Source: Marine Group I thaumarchaeote
Lineage (GTDB): Archaea; Thermoproteota; Nitrososphaeria; Nitrososphaerales; Nitrosopumilaceae
Length of the DNA stretch: 52,529 nucleotides
Assembly: GCA_013390745.1 (NCBI GenBank)
Contig: JACASX010000008.1
Location: 1-52,529, forward strand
Direction of reading: 5' to 3'
Below the pieces are notes generated by a model. It saw nothing but the letters and a program-made list of their open reading frames with translations, was not told the origin of the DNA and did not search any database. How positions within the stretch are numbered: position 1 is the first letter of the stretch; every line of letters starts with the position of its first letter. Made by a program: the position numbers and the translations under genes. Positions 50,112 to 52,529 of this stretch are shown here, in pieces.

Positions 50112-51209
50112 CTATTTGTTGCCGGCAACGAATTTTTCACATTCAGCTTTTGCTTCTGTGTCACTCATTTGTTTTATAGGATGCTTCATAAGATAAGCGC
50201 TGGCGGGAATAATTGGTCCACCAACTCCTTCATCTAGGGCAATCTTTGCTAATCTGATTGCATCAATTACTATTCCAGCAGAATTTGACTTATCATCAAC
50301 TTCAAGCCTAACTTCCATATTATATGGAATATTTGCCCACTGTTTTCCCTCTATCCTCATGAACATTAACTTGGTATTGCCCAAAAATGGAATAAAGTCG
50401 GAAGGACCGACATAAATTTGGTCGTCATCAAGACGCTTATCAAGCTGACTTTGGACGCTTTCGGTTTTAGATATCCTCTTGCTTACAAGCCGTTCCTGCT
50501 CCTTCATGTTAAGAAAGTCTGTATTACCTCCAACATTGATCTGGTATGTTTTTTCTATACTTGCTCCTCTATCATTACACAGCCTAGCAAGAGTTCTATG
50601 AACAATTGTAGCACCTACCTGACCTTTTATATCATCACCAATAATGGGGATGTTTTTATCCGCAAATTTTTGTGCCCATTCTTTTTCAGAAGCAATGAAT
50701 GCAGGCATACAGTTTACAAAAGCAGTATTAGTATCGAGACAAATTTGTGCCCAGAATTGAGTTGCCTTCTCAGATCCTACAGGCAAATATGATACTATAA
50801 TTTCAGCACCAGTCTCCTTTAGGACGTTTTTAACTTGCTTTTCCAGTTCAGCCACGCTTTTTCCACTTTGAATTGCTTTGACTCTATTCTCTACCCAAAT
50901 TCCTACTCCGTCTAGAGCAGGACTTTCATAAACCAAATATTCTGTCTTTGGCATCTTATCTTTTGGAATCCAATCAACCATGTTTGGATACTCATAAATT
51001 GCTTCGTTGATTGATTTGCCAATCTTGTTTTCACCTACATCGAATCCAGCCACAAAATCAATATCATATATGCCGTAATCACGTAATTTCTCATGAATAA
51101 TTCCAATTACCATTTGTGAAGGATTTTGCCTGTAGTATTCTATTCCCTGAATTAGTCCAGAAAAACAGTTACCTATACCAACTAAGGCAACTTTGATTTT
51201 TTCAACCAT
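50112..51209 (-). CDS. ino1: myo-Inositol-1(3)-phosphate synthase
   Basis: The 365-residue enzyme converts glucose 6-phosphate to inositol phosphate with NAD, feeding archaetidylinositol lipids and other inositol solutes. Family segments: VALVGIGNCFSGLIQGIEYY (NAD site), GFDVGENKIGKSI, IIVSYLPVGSEKATQFWAQ, NCMPAFIAS, GDDIKGQVGATIVHRTLA and NVGGNTDFLNM. The length and arrangement fit the short archaeal/actinobacterial type. It is divergent from the deoxyhypusine synthase gene. Confidence 0.93.
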   Translation of the reverse strand: MVEKIKVALVGIGNCFSGLIQGIEYYRQNPSQMVIGIIHEKLRDYGIYDIDFVAGFDVGENKIGKSINEAIYEYPNMVDWIPKDKMPKTEYLVYESPALDGVGIWVENRVKAIQSGKSVAELEKQVKNVLKETGAEIIVSYLPVGSEKATQFWAQICLDTNTAFVNCMPAFIASEKEWAQKFADKNIPIIGDDIKGQVGATIVHRTLARLCNDRGASIEKTYQINVGGNTDFLNMKEQERLVSKRISKTESVQSQLDKRLDDDQIYVGPSDFIPFLGNTKLMFMRIEGKQWANIPYNMEVRLEVDDKSNSAGIVIDAIRLAKIALDEGVGGPIIPASAYLMKHPIKQMSDTEAKAECEKFVAGNK

Positions 51210-51280
51210 TTGTGGTTTTGCCTCTTTTGAGTGTTTTAAGGTTTACATGATATTACGAATAGTTTTTTTTAAGTCAGGAT

Positions 51281-51288
51281 TTTATACA
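51281..51288 (+). promoter_or_regulatory. TATA box for deoxyhypusine synthase
   Basis: ttttatac, centred near 51284, is about 24-26 nt before ATG 51308 and only 9 nt before the upstream TTG 51293, favouring ATG 51308. Confidence 0.5.
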
Positions 51289-51307
51289 CGAGTTGCTGCT
51301 TGAATTT

Positions 51308-52246
51308 ATGATTCAACCAGGCAAGCCTATCCAGGATATTTCCATAACTGAAGGTCTACCAATCGATAAAATTTTTGAAAAGATGTCAAAATCTGGTGGA
51401 TTTGAATCACGCAACTTGGCGGATGGCCTTTTTGTGTTAACTGACATGATCGATAATGATAATTGTCTAAAATTTTTGTCGTTTGTTGGAGCCATTATAT
51501 CAACAGGGTTGAGAGGAATAATAAAAGACATGATAATGAACAAATGGTTTGACGTTGTAATTACAACGTGTGGCGCACTAGATCATGACATTGCTAGGCA
51601 TTTTTCAAATTATAATGAAGGATCATTTACTTTGGATGATGTAAAACTTGCAGAGGAAAATATTCACAGATTAGGTAATATTTTAGTTCCAATGGACAGT
51701 TATGGTCCACTTATTGAAAAAAAGTTGCAACTATTTTTAGAAGAAGAGTACAACGAAGGAATTAGAGAAATGTCAACCGAAGACATATGCAAAATGATTG
51801 GAAAACATCTAGGCGAAGATTCGTTTCTTTATTCTGCGTTTAAAAATGATGTCAAAGTAATAGTTCCAGGAATTATGGACGGTGCTGTGGGAAGCCAGAT
51901 CTGGATGTTTACACAGAAACATCCAGATTTTAAACTGAACGTGATAAAAGATGCTGATACACTTTCAAGCCTAATCTTTAAAGCAAAAAAATCTGGAGCA
52001 CTTATGATTGGTGGTGGTATATCAAAGCATCATACACTTTGGTGGAACCAATACAGAGATGGACTAGATTTTGCTGTGTACATTACTACTGCACAAGAAT
52101 TTGATGGAAGTTTAAGTGGTGCATTGATTCGTGAAGCAATATCTTGGGGAAAAGTAACACAAAATGCAAAGCAAACAACAATACATGCTGAAGTAACAAC
52201 AGTTTTACCATTCTTGTACTCTGCATTGCTAACAAAATTGAAATAA
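51308..52246 (+). CDS. dys: Deoxyhypusine synthase
   Basis: The 312-residue enzyme transfers the aminobutyl group of spermidine to a Lys of initiation factor aIF5A. ITTCGALDHDIARHF is the NAD-site signature and IGGGISKHHTLWW carries the catalytic Lys (about residue 240), followed by TTAQEFDGSLSGALIREA. The start at ATG 51308 (MIQPGKPIQD) was chosen because of the TATA spacing. TTG 51293 adds five residues. Spermidine demand fits the presence of pyruvoyl arginine decarboxylase in the window (inference). Confidence 0.93.
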   Translation: MIQPGKPIQDISITEGLPIDKIFEKMSKSGGFESRNLADGLFVLTDMIDNDNCLKFLSFVGAIISTGLRGIIKDMIMNKWFDVVITTCGALDHDIARHFSNYNEGSFTLDDVKLAEENIHRLGNILVPMDSYGPLIEKKLQLFLEEEYNEGIREMSTEDICKMIGKHLGEDSFLYSAFKNDVKVIVPGIMDGAVGSQIWMFTQKHPDFKLNVIKDADTLSSLIFKAKKSGALMIGGGISKHHTLWWNQYRDGLDFAVYITTAQEFDGSLSGALIREAISWGKVTQNAKQTTIHAEVTTVLPFLYSALLTKLK

Positions 52247-52270
52247 ATAAATTATAACAAGATGTTCTAA

Positions 52271-52529
52271 TTAACTGCTTGAAGTATTTTTTAAATCAAT
52301 TTCAATTTTTGACACTTTACGTTCTCGACCATCCTTGGATACTAATGAATCAGAAGATATACGAACATCACTAATCTCATAGCCAACCTCATTCATTCGT
52401 TTGACAATCATTTGAGAAACATCGATTGCCTGAGTTATACGTTTTCCACGTCCTGCAATTGTAACAATCGGTAAAGATGCAAGTTGTGTCAAAGTTGCAG
52501 TAACATATGACATGATTGTTTTTCCACCC
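52271..52529 (-). CDS. albA: Alba DNA/RNA-binding chromatin protein, 5' end cut by window
   Basis: The visible part begins GGKTIMSYVTATLTQLASLP, continues ITQAIDVSQMIVKRMNEVGY and ends ISKIEIDLKNTSSS-like. This is the Alba fold; the frame is open through the window edge, so the true start lies beyond 52529. The segment GGKTIMSYV aligns with the GKKPVMSYV region of Alba, where the acetylatable Lys sits. Alba coats chromosomal DNA and RNA. The sirtuin gene at 23.2-24.0 kb is a potential regulator, as in Sulfolobus (inference). Confidence 0.9.
   Translation of the reverse strand, partial: GGKTIMSYVTATLTQLASLPIVTIAGRGKRITQAIDVSQMIVKRMNEVGYEISDVRISSDSLVSKDGRERKVSKIEIDLKNTSSS

Noticed and set aside
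1-52529. CRISPR array, transposon or toxin-antitoxin module
   Set aside because: Repeats present are in-gene tandem repeats (Pro-Glu, KSSTKK, PEPAAVETEVT) and a promoter duplication; no spacers, transposase or toxin-antitoxin pair is seen.

Overview
The window looks like chromosome of a marine ammonia-oxidising archaeon (Nitrososphaerota/Thaumarchaeota, Nitrosopumilus-like). It is AT-rich and tightly packed. It carries archaeal marker genes (CdvC/Vps4, eL40, Alba, deoxyhypusine synthase, archaeal SMC, inositol-phosphate synthase), two tRNA genes without an encoded CCA, and many genes whose start codon lies about 26-28 nt after a TATA-like box, as in leaderless archaeal transcripts. I see no insertion sequence, phage, CRISPR array or rRNA.

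Layout. 0-4 kb: start of a Pro-Glu repeat protein, an NTF2-like protein, an LsrF-like aldolase/thiolase with a zinc dehydrogenase, and two tiny membrane proteins. 4-12 kb: phosphoesterase, carB-carA, the cell-division ATPase CdvC and a DHH phosphoesterase. The carB 5' end is damaged: no usable in-frame start and a 21-nt insertion carrying a stop. 12-19 kb: citrate synthase, glycerate 2-kinase, an iron-type alcohol dehydrogenase that may be the malonic semialdehyde reductase of the 3-hydroxypropionate/4-hydroxybutyrate cycle, an F420-type LLM oxidoreductase, an FMN split-barrel protein and purN. 19-24 kb: a protein with a histone-H1-like tail, folD, formyl-THF cyclo-ligase, purD and a sirtuin. 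24-30 kb: ileS, sucC-sucD and rpl40e. 30-37 kb: methyltransferases, an MDR reductase, cupins, a J-domain protein with an altered HPD motif, a Dps-like ferritin, and a peroxiredoxin/VOC operon. Parts of this stretch look visibly richer in G+C. 37-46 kb: tRNA-Val, a UBP zinc finger next to an M3 peptidase, a CFI-box exported protein, pyruvoyl arginine decarboxylase, tRNA-Thr, a DEAD-box helicase and a five-gene run ending in envelope proteins, one with a PEF-type C-terminal sorting signal. 46-52.5 kb: SMC, inositol-phosphate synthase, deoxyhypusine synthase and Alba, which is cut by the window end.

Themes. Carbon and one-carbon metabolism (citrate synthase, SucCD, FolD, PurN, PurD, CarAB) sits beside chromosome and cell-division functions (SMC, Alba, Sir2, the H1-like protein, CdvC). 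The least expected signals are the broken carB 5' end, a promoter block of about 28 bp shared by two neighbouring operons and partly matching the tRNA-Val 3' end, an 18-bp dyad element present 33 kb apart, and several genes under 40 codons with their own promoters or conserved features.
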